Part shown: positions 8,344-17,176 of the stretch, in pieces | How positions within the stretch are numbered: position 1 is the first letter of the stretch | Layout: every line of letters starts with the position of its first letter | Notes under the pieces: generated by a model | The model's database searches: none | What the model saw: only the letters and a program-made list of their open reading frames with translations | What the model was told of the DNA's origin: nothing | Translations under genes and position numbers: made by a program | Assembly: GCA_030747125.1 (NCBI GenBank) | Contig: JASLLI010000007.1 | Location: forward strand, 1-36,741 | DNA length: 36,741 bases | Direction: 5' to 3' | DNA from: Fidelibacterota bacterium | Lineage (GTDB): Bacteria; Fidelibacterota; Marinisomatia; SCGC-AAA003-L08; D37C17

Positions 8344-9676
8344 TTTCTTCCTCCTGAAAGTAGGATACAGATGTATAATAGCGGGAGACAATGCTGAATA
8401 AAGCTGCAGCAACCACCATAAGAATTCCAAAAAAATAAAAGTAATCCGCACCTTCAATTTTTAAAGTTCCATCAGGGTTTTGAATAAACATATTTACCGC
8501 TACCGTCACCAGGTTACCCAGAGTGATGGACAAAAAGAAATAGCTCATGATAAGTGATTTCATCGTTCTGGGTGCCTGTGAATAGGAGAACTCCAAACAG
8601 GTGATGGAAACTAACACTTCTGCTGCAGTAATAATGGTATAGGCAATAAGCTGCCAATAGATACCTACACTTTGCCCCGCATCAATAAGAGATTGTGCAT
8701 AACCAATTATAAAAAATGAAGGCGCTGTCAGAAAGAGTCCAAATCCGATTTTTCTCAGGGGCGACAAAGTGACGAACCTTCCTACAAAAGGAAATAGCAC
8801 ATAATTAAAAAGAGGAATAAAAATTAAAATAAGAATGGGATTTACTGCTTGTATCTGGGAAGGAAGCCATTCCATTCCAAGCCAATTGCGGTTCATCTCA
8901 TCTGCTTGCAGTACCCAAGAGGAACCAGTTTGGTCATACAAAGACCAGAAGATTGCAACAAAGATATAGATGATGGTTAAGCGACCTAATGCACTAAGTC
9001 CGTCTCTGCTGGTAATTTCCTTAATAAAAGATTTACCACCGGAGGGAATATGGATAAATTCTTTTCTTCCCAGCCAGAAAACCCATGTTGCTGTAAACAT
9101 AAGCATTCCCGGAACACCAAAGGCAACATTGGGTCCATATTTATCCAGAAGCAATGGCGTTGCCATAGTTGAAAAAAAGGCTCCGAAATTTATGGAAAAG
9201 TAGAACCAACTGAATACTTTTTCCAACAGATGTGCATTGGTATCACCAAATTGGTCTCCCACATGGGCGGATACACAAGGTTTTATTCCCCCCGACCCCA
9301 TCGCAATAAGACCTAATCCCAAGGAAAGCCCCGTGCGGGTGTCGTCAACCGCTAAGACCAAATGCCCCAGGCAATAAACAATGGAAAGGGTAATGATGGT
9401 TTTATATTTCCCCAAAAGTCCATCTGCGATGAGAGCTCCCAAAATGGGTGTAAAATACACTCCACTGCTAAAGAGATGATACCAGGTAAGGGCTTCCTCA
9501 CGCTGCATCACATCTAAATTTCCGGATTGATCCATCAGGTATTTGGTCATGAAAATAACCAGAATGGTTTTCATTCCATAGAAACTGAATCGTTCTGCAA
9601 GCTCATTCCCAATAATATATGGAATTCCCCTGGGCATGGCTTTTGAAGGGAGAGGTGCTGTTTTATAGGTTGTCAT
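8330..9676 (-). CDS. POT/PTR2 family proton-dependent oligopeptide transporter
   Basis: A 448-residue inner-membrane protein with about twelve to fourteen helices. NELAERFSFYGMKTIL (residues 24-39) is the POT signature with the ExxERF proton-coupling motif, and the second signature region lies in the GSGGIKPCVSAHVGDQFG stretch. The family takes up di- and tripeptides with protons. An in-frame start at 9781 would add 35 residues with no family match; ATG 9676 places the signature at the usual distance from the N-terminus. It is the first gene of a two-gene unit with the overlapping peroxidase gene. Confidence 0.9.
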   Translation of the reverse strand: MTTYKTAPLPSKAMPRGIPYIIGNELAERFSFYGMKTILVIFMTKYLMDQSGNLDVMQREEALTWYHLFSSGVYFTPILGALIADGLLGKYKTIITLSIVYCLGHLVLAVDDTRTGLSLGLGLIAMGSGGIKPCVSAHVGDQFGDTNAHLLEKVFSWFYFSINFGAFFSTMATPLLLDKYGPNVAFGVPGMLMFTATWVFWLGRKEFIHIPSGGKSFIKEITSRDGLSALGRLTIIYIFVAIFWSLYDQTGSSWVLQADEMNRNWLGMEWLPSQIQAVNPILILIFIPLFNYVLFPFVGRFVTLSPLRKIGFGLFLTAPSFFIIGYAQSLIDAGQSVGIYWQLIAYTIITAAEVLVSITCLEFSYSQAPRTMKSLIMSYFFLSITLGNLVTVAVNMFIQNPDGTLKIEGADYFYFFGILMVVAAALFSIVSRYYTSVSYFQEEENEIS

Positions 9677-9896
9677 TATTGAATAATTAATCCATATTTC
9701 GGATGCGAAGTGTAAAAGTAAATTACCGAGCAAGAAAAAGGAAATTTTTGTAAAACGAGCATCTTGTTGGTTATTTGTCAAAACCTATAAGTTTACCCAA
9801 ATTATAAAGAAACAGGTAAGAATGTATCTCTATGCCGATTACACCTTGATTTCCTTTTTTAAATTTGGAAGATTAAAATATTTTATGGAAGCTATT

Positions 9897-10583
9897 ATGA
9901 CAAAACACACTGGATCAAATCCATGGCTGATTGAACTCCCTCGCTTGGTACTGGTCATTTTTGTAATTTTGAATATCATTGCCATTTTCAGCTACCCCGG
10001 TGGTACCTATTTAGATCATGCAACTATGGGGTATTCCCTTACAAAAAACTTTCTCAGTGATTTGGGAAGAACCATCAGCTTTTCTGGAGAAGTTAATTTT
10101 CTTTCTGCTCAACTATTTAATATGACCCTCATTTTAGCAGGGGGAGTTTTCACCAATTTCTACATCAGAGTTCGAAAAATATTCCAAGGCCCCGGGCAGG
10201 CAGTCCCGGCTTTTATAGGAACTCTTTTTGGAGTTGCCGGGGGACTTTCTCTGGCAGGAGTGGGCTTAACTCCTGTAGATCTATATCTTGATTTACATCT
10301 AATCTGTGCTACCTGGCTGTTCAGATTCTTTTTTGCTGCTTCTCTTTGTTATACTTTTGTGATTCTTAAACATGAGCAATTTGGAAATAGATACGCAGGA
10401 GGATATTTGGTATTTACCAGTTCTATTCTTGCCTATATATTAATTTCAGAACTGGGACCTGACCCCAAAACCAATCAGTTTGCACTGAGCGTTCAGGTGG
10501 TATCACAAAAAATGATCCTGTTCATCTTTTTAGGGGCTATTTATATACAGACATTGGGAATACAAAAGCTGAAAGAAAAATAA
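9897..10583 (+). CDS. Six- to seven-helix membrane protein (DUF998-like)
   Basis: A 228-residue hydrophobic protein with about six membrane segments, including RLVLVIFVILNIIAIFSYPGG near the start, GTLFGVAGGLSLAGVGLTP in the middle and a C-terminal helix ending IQKLKEK. The pattern FLSDLGRT followed by a GG..L.GVGLTP helix resembles DUF998-type proteins, whose function is unknown. Starts at 9822 and 9885 are also possible; 9897 is preferred because GGAAG stands 5 bp upstream. Its stop overlaps the next gene's ATG by one base (TAATG), implying coupling with the homocysteine methyltransferase gene. Confidence 0.55.
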   Translation: MTKHTGSNPWLIELPRLVLVIFVILNIIAIFSYPGGTYLDHATMGYSLTKNFLSDLGRTISFSGEVNFLSAQLFNMTLILAGGVFTNFYIRVRKIFQGPGQAVPAFIGTLFGVAGGLSLAGVGLTPVDLYLDLHLICATWLFRFFFAASLCYTFVILKHEQFGNRYAGGYLVFTSSILAYILISELGPDPKTNQFALSVQVVSQKMILFIFLGAIYIQTLGIQKLKEK

Positions 10584-11503
10584 TGTCCTGTAAAATTTTA
10601 GATGGGGCAATGGGCTCAGAGCTGATACGTCGAGGAATGATTCTTCCACATCATATTTGGTCTGCAGATGCAAATCTTAGTAATCCTGAATTGGTGTATC
10701 AAATTCACAAGGACTACATAGATGCAGGAGCGGATTTTATTACAGCCAATACATTTAGAACAACACCAAGAGCTTTCGCTAAAGCAGAAAGTAGGAAAAA
10801 GGAAACAGGGGAAAGAAGACAGAGGAAAGGGAATAGCAATCAATTCTGTGAAGAGGTAGAGATTAACGCCAAAGCATCATTAAGCTCCGCCATGAGACTG
10901 GCTAAAAAAGCTGCAGGAAGAAACATTCCTGTCATTGGTTCAATCGCTCCATTGGAAGATTGTTACCTTCCAGAATTATTTCCTGGTAAAACAAAGGCAA
11001 AAAAGGAGTTTTTACACCTTGGAAACTTGTTAGTTGCTGCCGGTGCAGATATACTGATTTTGGAAACAATGAACTCCATTCAAGAGACTTTTGCAGGATT
11101 ATTAGCCCTGCAACCATTGCACGTACCCATTTGGATGAGTTTTGTGCTTAAGGATGACAACCATTTATTATCTGGAGAACCATTAGTGGAGGCAATCCGC
11201 TTACTTGAATCCTTTGAGGTGGAGATGATGTTGTTAAACTGTAATTCTATAAGCCGAACCGAAAAAGCAGTGGAAAAGATTGTTGATAACTGGCAGGGAC
11301 AGTGGGGAGTATATCCAAATTTAGGCACAGGTGAACCTTCGCCGGATGGAGATATTCAAAAGAGAGAATCAATGCAATTATATTTACAATTAATCGAAAA
11401 AGTAATAGCAATGGGGGCTTCAGTGGTAGGAGGGTGTTGTGGTTCATCACCAGAACATATCCAAAATATTCAGACATTAAACTTCGCCAAAAAAGGCCGG
11501 TGA
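10583..11503 (+). CDS. Homocysteine S-methyltransferase domain protein
   Basis: A 306-residue stand-alone Hcy-binding (BHMT/MmuM-like) barrel. Visible features are DGAMGSELIRRG at the start, ITANTFRTTPRAF, and the zinc ligands Cys220 (NCNS) and Cys285-Cys286 in GGCCGSSPEHI. Such enzymes move a methyl group from S-methylmethionine, SAM or betaine to homocysteine, giving methionine; the donor cannot be told. Residues 68-85 are a very basic insertion (SRKKETGERRQRKG) where relatives have a short helix. It is read from an almost pure purine stretch at 10785-10835. It overlaps the preceding membrane-protein gene by one base. Confidence 0.82.
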   Translation: MSCKILDGAMGSELIRRGMILPHHIWSADANLSNPELVYQIHKDYIDAGADFITANTFRTTPRAFAKAESRKKETGERRQRKGNSNQFCEEVEINAKASLSSAMRLAKKAAGRNIPVIGSIAPLEDCYLPELFPGKTKAKKEFLHLGNLLVAAGADILILETMNSIQETFAGLLALQPLHVPIWMSFVLKDDNHLLSGEPLVEAIRLLESFEVEMMLLNCNSISRTEKAVEKIVDNWQGQWGVYPNLGTGEPSPDGDIQKRESMQLYLQLIEKVIAMGASVVGGCCGSSPEHIQNIQTLNFAKKGR

Positions 11504-11658
11504 GGCTATGGAAATGAGCAAAGTATTTTGGTTACCCCGGATTAACATACAGGGCACGGAAAATTATAGTAAATGTTGAAAGGAAAGGCCAAAAGAGTTC
11601 CCTTCAAATAGCTCACAGAACCGAGAGATTTCTGTCTTTCAGTGATGCAAATTAAAGG

Positions 11659-11856
11659 ATGATTAAACATACATTTAAAATATCATTGGGAATTATTTTA
11701 GTTATTATTGGGCTTATCGGTGGTCTCATCCCTATTTTTCAGGGATGGATGTTTGGAATTCCGGGGTTAATTATTCTCAGTAAATATTTTCCTCCTGCAA
11801 AACGACTGCTGGATTGGGCAAAACAAAAGATTCACAGAGATGAAAATAAAAGGTAG
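11659..11856 (+). CDS. Small PGPGW-type transmembrane protein
   Basis: A 65-residue protein with a long hydrophobic stretch (residues 8-42) broken by GGLIPIFQGWMFGIPGLIIL, then a basic amphipathic tail (FPPAKRLLDWAKQKIHRDE). The arrangement matches small inner-membrane proteins annotated as PGPGW proteins, with a P-x-x-x-GW turn between two helices; their role is unknown. AAAGG directly abuts the ATG, which is too close for a normal ribosome site, so the start is not certain. The 3' end overlaps the radical SAM gene stump by 17 bp. Confidence 0.6.
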   Translation: MIKHTFKISLGIILVIIGLIGGLIPIFQGWMFGIPGLIILSKYFPPAKRLLDWAKQKIHRDENKR

Positions 11857-11986
11857 AGGTACTGACAAAAACCCTCAAAACCGCCTTGAGTCTGTGGCTA
11901 CCATTTCTGAAGAAAGTTTTAACTATGAACCCTCCTTAACCAAAACGAAGTTTATGCCCGATTATTCTAAATCCATTATCAGGTAA
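11840..11986 (+). pseudogene. N-terminal remnant of a PA0069-type radical SAM protein
   Basis: A 48-residue frame starting inside the end of the PGPGW gene. It reads KGRGTDKNPQNRLES near the start and FMPDYSKSIIR at the end. These match the conserved N-terminus of PA0069-family radical SAM proteins, which begin GRG...NPxNRFE and continue to xPDxSKSIISxND before the CxxxCxYC cluster. The frame stops exactly where the SxND and CxxxC part should follow, and no remainder is seen in the next 165 bases. The gene therefore looks truncated by deletion or rearrangement, leaving about 15 percent of the usual length. Family match is from memory of the motif, not a search. Confidence 0.6.
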
Positions 11987-12151
11987 TAGTTTATTTACTT
12001 ACGTATTGATTTTACATTCCACAATTTGGAACCGTGCATTAAGTTCCTGGTACTTGGGACTTGCAGCTAGAAATTGTACCGTCAATTTCCATTCTCCTTT
12101 TAAACTCACCCATCTTATGGATTTCGGATTCATTTAGAAGTAAATTTTACC
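11987..12151. other. Non-coding gap after the radical SAM remnant
   Basis: An AT-rich stretch with no convincing gene. Nothing in its six frames resembles the missing C-terminal part of the radical SAM protein. It contains the phrase CTGGTACTTGGGACTTGCAG with short near-repeats, and probably carries the promoter for the downstream phosphodiesterase gene, though no clear -35/-10 pair stands out. Confidence 0.5.
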
Positions 12152-12946
12152 ATGCTAATCTGGATAGAAACTCTCCTTCTGCTCTTCTTGGCAGGAGGGC
12201 TATATACTTTCAAGTATAATTGGAAGCCAAAAACTCCCCATTTTCTGCTTACTGAGAAGCTTACCGTAATTGGTCACCGTGGTGCCCCGGTACTTGCAAA
12301 GGAAAATACATTGGATTCATTCAAGTCAGCCTTTGATGCCGGACTTATAGGAATTGAATTGGATGTACAATTATCTTCTGATAATAAATTGGTGGTGTTT
12401 CATGACTATTTTATTAATCATCCTGAAATTCCTGCAAACAAAGTAAATAATATCCCTTATAATACTATGATAACCATAAGGGATAATAATATTCCACTTC
12501 TCTCAGATGTCATCCAAATTATACCAGAAGGATCCTTTATAAATATTGAAATCAAGTCAAATCAAATTATCAATACGGGGATTGAAAAAAAGGTGTTGAC
12601 AGAAATTAAAACCAGGGGAATTGAAAATGCCTGTATTGTATCCAGTTTTAATCCCTTTGTTTTAAGGAGAATAAAAAAATTAGCTCCTCATATCACCACT
12701 GCCTTCTTGTGGACAGCTGAAAACACAGAATCCGTTGTGAACAGTCCTCTTTGGGTGTGGTATTGCAGACCTGATGGTTTTCATGCAGATATCCGCCACA
12801 TAGATGAAAAGTTGATTGATTGGATAAGAGGCAAAAAATTGTTTGCTTTGGCATATACGGTAAATTCTCAAAAACACCTCACCAGGGCAAGGGATCTTTT
12901 ATTGGATGGAATTTTCACAGATGACCCTTATCTAAATAAAGAATAA
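12152..12946 (+). CDS. Glycerophosphodiester phosphodiesterase, membrane-anchored
   Basis: A 264-residue protein. Residues 2-20 form a single hydrophobic helix (signal anchor), then the GDPD TIM barrel starts: VIGHRGAPVLAKENTLDSF carries His42, Arg43 and Glu51; IGIELDVQ carries the metal ligands Glu69 and Asp71; LVVFHDYF carries the catalytic His84. The family hydrolyses glycerophosphodiesters to glycerol-3-phosphate and an alcohol during lipid turnover. The anchor suggests action at the outer face of the inner membrane. It stands alone, 48 bp upstream of nadA on the same strand. Confidence 0.85.
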   Translation: MLIWIETLLLLFLAGGLYTFKYNWKPKTPHFLLTEKLTVIGHRGAPVLAKENTLDSFKSAFDAGLIGIELDVQLSSDNKLVVFHDYFINHPEIPANKVNNIPYNTMITIRDNNIPLLSDVIQIIPEGSFINIEIKSNQIINTGIEKKVLTEIKTRGIENACIVSSFNPFVLRRIKKLAPHITTAFLWTAENTESVVNSPLWVWYCRPDGFHADIRHIDEKLIDWIRGKKLFALAYTVNSQKHLTRARDLLLDGIFTDDPYLNKE

Positions 12947-12994
12947 CACAGCCTAATACCTTTAAATTTAACAGGCAGGAAAACCATTTATATT

Positions 12995-13915
12995 ATGGAC
13001 GATATTTTTTCCCGGTTAGAAAATCTTAAAAAAGAGCGGAATGCCGTCATTCTTGCCCATTATTATCAAGACCCTGATATTCAGGATGTTGCTGATGTAA
13101 TGGGAGACAGTTTAGCTCTGGCACAACATGCAGTGAAAACGGATGCTGATGTCATTTTATTTTGCGGTGTTCATTTCATGTGTGAAACAGCGAAAATCCT
13201 TAATCCTAGAAAAACCGTTATTTTGCCGGACATGAACGCCGGCTGCTCTCTGGCTGACAGCGCACCGAAGGAAGAGTTTAAAAGGTGGATAGAAAGCTAT
13301 CCTGATCATATAGTCATCAGTTATATAAACTGCAGCGCTGATGTGAAGGCAATGTCTGATATTATCTGCACTTCTTCGAATGCAGAGAAAATTCTAAACA
13401 GTTTGCCTAAAGATGAAAAAATCATTTTTGCTCCCGATAAATATTTAGGTTCTTTTTTAAAGGAAAAAACGGGGAGAAATCTGCTGCTTTGGAACGGCTC
13501 ATGTCAGGTACACGAAATTTTCTCTGAAAAAGAACTTGTGAAATTAATGACTCGCCATCCTCTTGCAGAAGTGTTGGCACACCCCGAATGTGATGAAAAT
13601 ATTTTACGCCATGCCCACCATATTGGCTCTACTACCTCCATTATTAATTATGGAGCAAAATCAAACTCCAATACCTTTATCATTGCCACTGAACCGGGGG
13701 TAATCCACCAAATGGAGAAGGCAAATCCCCGTAAGACTTTCGTTCCTTTGCCCTCCAATGATGGTTGTGCCTGCAATGAATGCCCTCATATGAGACTCAA
13801 TACTTTAGAGAAAATGGTTTCAGCGCTTGAAAATCTTACCCCAGAAATCACCATGGAGGAAGAATTAAGACTCAAATCCCTGGCACCCCTGGAAAGAATG
13901 CTTGCTCTCAGTTGA
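12995..13915 (+). CDS. nadA: Quinolinate synthase
   Basis: A 306-residue short-type NadA. It condenses iminoaspartate with dihydroxyacetone phosphate to quinolinate in de novo NAD synthesis, using a [4Fe-4S] cluster. Visible family marks are ILAHYYQDPDIQDVADVMGDS near the start, and cluster ligands Cys84 (NAGCSLAD), Cys170 (WNGSCQVH) and one of the cysteines in NDGCACNECPHM (258-263). Residues HPECD and GSTTSI also match. It is the first gene of nadA-nadC-nadB; its TGA is shared with the TTG start of nadC (4-bp overlap). Confidence 0.95.
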   Translation: MDDIFSRLENLKKERNAVILAHYYQDPDIQDVADVMGDSLALAQHAVKTDADVILFCGVHFMCETAKILNPRKTVILPDMNAGCSLADSAPKEEFKRWIESYPDHIVISYINCSADVKAMSDIICTSSNAEKILNSLPKDEKIIFAPDKYLGSFLKEKTGRNLLLWNGSCQVHEIFSEKELVKLMTRHPLAEVLAHPECDENILRHAHHIGSTTSIINYGAKSNSNTFIIATEPGVIHQMEKANPRKTFVPLPSNDGCACNECPHMRLNTLEKMVSALENLTPEITMEEELRLKSLAPLERMLALS

Positions 13916-14775
13916 TTGAATATCCACAACATCTTCACCTGACTGCAGCCTACATCAGAGAAAAAATAGCCTTATTTTTAAAGGAGGATATTCCTGATGG
14001 AGATAAAACCACTCAGGCTACGATTTCCGGTGAAACGGAAATTTCTGCTCATATCATTGCAGTGGAAGATTTAGTATTTGCCGGTGAAAAGATTATACCA
14101 GAATGTTTTGGGGATTCCTGCAACATATCAAATCTGAAAAAGGATGGAGCTCTTCTGAAAAAAGGGGAAATTATAGGATTAGTAACCGGCGCAGCAAACA
14201 CCATACTATCCCGGGAGAGGGTCATGCTAAATCTTGTGCAGCGGCTATGTGGTATTGCCTTTCAAACCAGGAAATATGTTGAAATAGCAGCTCCCAACCA
14301 TGTGAAAATTCTGGACACCAGAAAAACAACCCCGGGACTAAGATTGTTTGAAAAATATGCTGTGGCTGTTGGAGGCGGATATAATCACCGCTTAGATCTT
14401 TCCAGTGGAATTTTAATTAAAGATAATCATATTGTAGCGGCCGGATCAGTGGTAAAAGCAATACAAAAGGCGCGCTCTCAAAATCAGGAATTACCCTTAG
14501 AATTAGAAGTGGATACCCTTGCTCAAATCGGGGACGCTCTTTCCATTGGTGTGGATGGAATTCTGCTGGATAATATGGAAAGAAATGAAATATTTGAAGC
14601 TGTTAATCTTATTCGAAATTCGCCCCGGGGAGAAGAAATATTTATAGAAGCATCCGGCGGTATTACATTAAAAAATCTTTCACAATATGTGGATACCGGA
14701 ATCAATGCTGTTTCCGTTGGTGCGCTTACTCATGGAGTTAAAAGCAAAGATATTCGATTGGAGTTTCTTTCGTGA
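13912..14775 (+). CDS. nadC: Nicotinate-nucleotide pyrophosphorylase (carboxylating)
   Basis: A 287-residue quinolinate phosphoribosyltransferase, which converts quinolinate and PRPP to nicotinate mononucleotide. Family segments include KEDIPDGDKTT, LSRERVMLNLVQRLCGIAF, ILDTRKTTPGLRLFEKYAVAVGGG, HRLDLSSGILIKDNHI and the C-terminal EASGGITLKNLSQYVDTGINAVSVGALTH barrel end. The start is TTG at 13912, read as TTGA across the nadA stop; no better start lies downstream before the conserved part. The stop is again shared with the next gene (GTGA). These overlaps imply translational coupling through the pathway. Confidence 0.95.
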   Translation: MIEYPQHLHLTAAYIREKIALFLKEDIPDGDKTTQATISGETEISAHIIAVEDLVFAGEKIIPECFGDSCNISNLKKDGALLKKGEIIGLVTGAANTILSRERVMLNLVQRLCGIAFQTRKYVEIAAPNHVKILDTRKTTPGLRLFEKYAVAVGGGYNHRLDLSSGILIKDNHIVAAGSVVKAIQKARSQNQELPLELEVDTLAQIGDALSIGVDGILLDNMERNEIFEAVNLIRNSPRGEEIFIEASGGITLKNLSQYVDTGINAVSVGALTHGVKSKDIRLEFLS

Positions 14776-16346
14776 AGTCACCTGTTGAAACGGAAATCCT
14801 CATCATTGGCAGTGGTCTGGCAGGTGCTGTAGCGGCAATCAGTGCAGCAGATGAAGGGAAACAGGTACTCATCATTACTAAATCTGCTGAGTTAAAATCC
14901 GGGAATACTCCTAAAGCACAAGGAGGCATAGTATATACCAGCTCCGGGGATACTCCTGAAAAATTGAAGGAGGATATCATCAAAGCCGGTGATTACCATT
15001 ATTGGAATAAAGCAGTTGACCAACTCTGCATTTCAGGACCAGAGCTTGTGAATGAATACCTGATAGAGCGGTTTAAAGTTAATTTTGACTTGAACTCTGA
15101 CAAGACAACTTCTGCAGAATTATCATTCACCAGAGAAGCTGCTCATTCAGAACCAAGAATCATTTACAGTAAAGATAAGACAGGCGATTCCATTCAAACT
15201 GCTACCCTGAAAGCTGTTAATAACCATCCCAATATAACCGCCCTAACAGATCATACCGCTCTTGACCTTCTCACTCTTTCTCACCACTCTATTAAATCTG
15301 CTGACATTTACGAAAAGCCAGCCTGTTTTGGTGCTATGGTTTTGGACAACCAAAACGGGGAAGTAAAAGCTGTCTATGCAAAGAGAACCATTTTAGCCAC
15401 CGGGGGATTAGGACAGATTTTTCTCCATACCACGAACCCGGAAGAATCCATAGGAGATGGAATTGCCATGGCTTGGCGTGCAGGGGCAAGATGTTTTAAT
15501 CTCCAGTTTATACAATTTCACCCAACTACCCTATTTGGCAGTAAAGATCGTTTTTTAATTTCTGAAGCAGTAAGGGGAGAGGGGGGGAAGTTAATTGACG
15601 GCAATGGTAATGAGTTTATGCAGTCTGTTCATGAAAAGGGCAGCCTGGCTCCTCGTGATATCGTAGCGAGAGGCATCCACCAAACCATGCTGGATACGGG
15701 GCAACCATGTATGTTTCTGGATATTTCCTTTAAAAAGCGTGATTGGATTGAGAAAAGATTTCCCTCTATTTATAAAAATTGTTTACTTGCAGGTGTAGAT
15801 ATGGCAGCAGAACCCATTCCTGTGGTACCGGCTGCCCATTATAGCTGTGGAGGAGTGGGAGTGAATTTAGCAGGGCATACTTCCTTAAAACGCTTATATG
15901 CAGTAGGTGAAGTTGCCTGTACCGGAGTGCATGGGGCAAATCGTTTAGCAAGCACCTCTCTATTAGAAGCGTTAGTTTGGGGACATGAAGCCGGTAAAGA
16001 TGCAGCTCAATTTCAAGAGGGGGATGATTACTTCCCTCAAATAGAAAGTTGGGTGGAAGAAACAGAAGAAATTGACCCTGCTCTGATTGCACAGGACTGG
16101 CTCACCATCAAAAATACCATGTGGAACTATGCAGGTCTGATCAGAACCCGGCAGAGATTGCACCGTGCCCAAACCATCCTGAGAAATTTACAAAATGAAA
16201 TTGAAGATTTTTATCAAAAGGCAAGGCTGTCACCCAGTATTGTGGGGCTTCGTAACGGAATTCAAACAGCTAATGCAATTATAACGGCTACTTTAGAGGC
16301 ACGGGAAAGCCGTGGAACCCACTATTTATTAGAAGATGGAGAATAA
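14772..16346 (+). CDS. nadB: L-aspartate oxidase
   Basis: A 524-residue FAD enzyme that oxidises L-aspartate to iminoaspartate, the substrate of NadA. Seen: the dinucleotide-binding motif IIGSGLAGAVAAISAADEG at the start, KAQGGIVY, the AREAAHSEPRI-like segment (TREAAHSEPRIIY), FHPTTL, the catalytic-arginine region APRDIVARGIHQ, and HGANRLASTSLLEALVWG near the FAD site. It starts at GTG 14772, overlapping the nadC stop by 4 bp. The last 25 bp overlap the convergent panC gene. Length is normal for the family. Confidence 0.95.
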   Translation: MKSPVETEILIIGSGLAGAVAAISAADEGKQVLIITKSAELKSGNTPKAQGGIVYTSSGDTPEKLKEDIIKAGDYHYWNKAVDQLCISGPELVNEYLIERFKVNFDLNSDKTTSAELSFTREAAHSEPRIIYSKDKTGDSIQTATLKAVNNHPNITALTDHTALDLLTLSHHSIKSADIYEKPACFGAMVLDNQNGEVKAVYAKRTILATGGLGQIFLHTTNPEESIGDGIAMAWRAGARCFNLQFIQFHPTTLFGSKDRFLISEAVRGEGGKLIDGNGNEFMQSVHEKGSLAPRDIVARGIHQTMLDTGQPCMFLDISFKKRDWIEKRFPSIYKNCLLAGVDMAAEPIPVVPAAHYSCGGVGVNLAGHTSLKRLYAVGEVACTGVHGANRLASTSLLEALVWGHEAGKDAAQFQEGDDYFPQIESWVEETEEIDPALIAQDWLTIKNTMWNYAGLIRTRQRLHRAQTILRNLQNEIEDFYQKARLSPSIVGLRNGIQTANAIITATLEARESRGTHYLLEDGE

Positions 16347-17173
16347 GAAAAATTGTCTATCAATCTGGTCTTGCCTAAGAAAACAGCCACAGATACCAAT
16401 ATATCTCCTGAAATTGATTCTGTAATTTCTGAAAGGTGGTTTGCATCGGCTACAGATACATAATCAATTTTTAATAATGGCTGTGCAGAAATTTGCTTTG
16501 AAATACTATTCCTGATAATTTGGGGATCCCGAACTCCTGAATGAAGTTGGTTTTTCCCTTCCTGCAAGGCAAGATAAATATGAGCAGCCACTTTTTTTTC
16601 ATCATCTGACAAATAGGCATTTCGTGAACTCATTGCCAGACCATTTTCTTCTCTTATGAGAGGACAGGAAATTATTTCTATGGGATAGTTTAATTCTGTT
16701 ACCATCTTTTTAATGATTGCCAGCTGTTGTGCATCTTTCTCTCCAAAAAAGGCGTGGGATGGTTGTACAATATTAAAAAGTTTTGCTACCACAGTAGTCA
16801 CTCCCTGAAAGAAAGAAGGTCGGCTATTTCCCTCTAAAACTTTTGAGAGATGTTCTTCATAAACTTTAGTACTGAAACCCTCAGGATACATGTTATCATT
16901 ATTCGGCAGAAAAACCCCATCAACAGTAAAACAATCCAGTTTATCTAAATCTTTCTCCAAAGGGCGGGGATAGTGTTCCAGATCTTCTCCAGCTGCAAAT
17001 TGTTGTGGATTTACATAAATACTCACCACAGTATGTTTGCAGACTTCATTAGATTTTCGTACAAGGGAGAGATGGCCATCGTGGAGAGCGCCCATGGTGG
17101 GTACAAAGCCTACGGATCCAGATATCCCCTTCCGCCATTCACGGAATTGAGAAATACGTGATATCGTTTTCAT
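16322..17173 (-). CDS. panC: Pantothenate synthetase
   Basis: A 283-residue enzyme that joins pantoate and beta-alanine with ATP to form pantothenate. Seen: VGFVPTMGALHDGHLSLV with the HxGH nucleotide motif (31-34), VSIYVNPQQF, FFGEKDAQQL, and the KMSKS-like stretch LAMSSRNAYLSD. It is the last gene of the panD-panB-panC operon, 3 bp behind panB. Its 3' end runs 25 bp into the end of nadB on the other strand, so the two transcripts must overlap at their tails. Confidence 0.95.
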   Translation of the reverse strand: MKTISRISQFREWRKGISGSVGFVPTMGALHDGHLSLVRKSNEVCKHTVVSIYVNPQQFAAGEDLEHYPRPLEKDLDKLDCFTVDGVFLPNNDNMYPEGFSTKVYEEHLSKVLEGNSRPSFFQGVTTVVAKLFNIVQPSHAFFGEKDAQQLAIIKKMVTELNYPIEIISCPLIREENGLAMSSRNAYLSDDEKKVAAHIYLALQEGKNQLHSGVRDPQIIRNSISKQISAQPLLKIDYVSVADANHLSEITESISGDILVSVAVFLGKTRLIDNFSYSPSSNK

Positions 17174-17176
17174 GAA

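Noticed and set aside
9755-9782. A minus-strand promoter for the POT gene using TTGACA at 9777-9782
   Set aside because: The -35 is perfect, but no acceptable -10 lies 16-18 bp away; the nearest candidate (TTTTAC) is at 20 bp and matches poorly.
11508-11579. A 23-codon frame after the homocysteine methyltransferase gene
   Set aside because: Too short, with the GAGG only 2 bp from the ATG and no recognised family.
11999-12133. A 44-codon minus-strand frame in the gap before the phosphodiesterase gene
   Set aside because: No ribosome site in proper place, no recognised motif, and it lies in a region that looks like gene decay.
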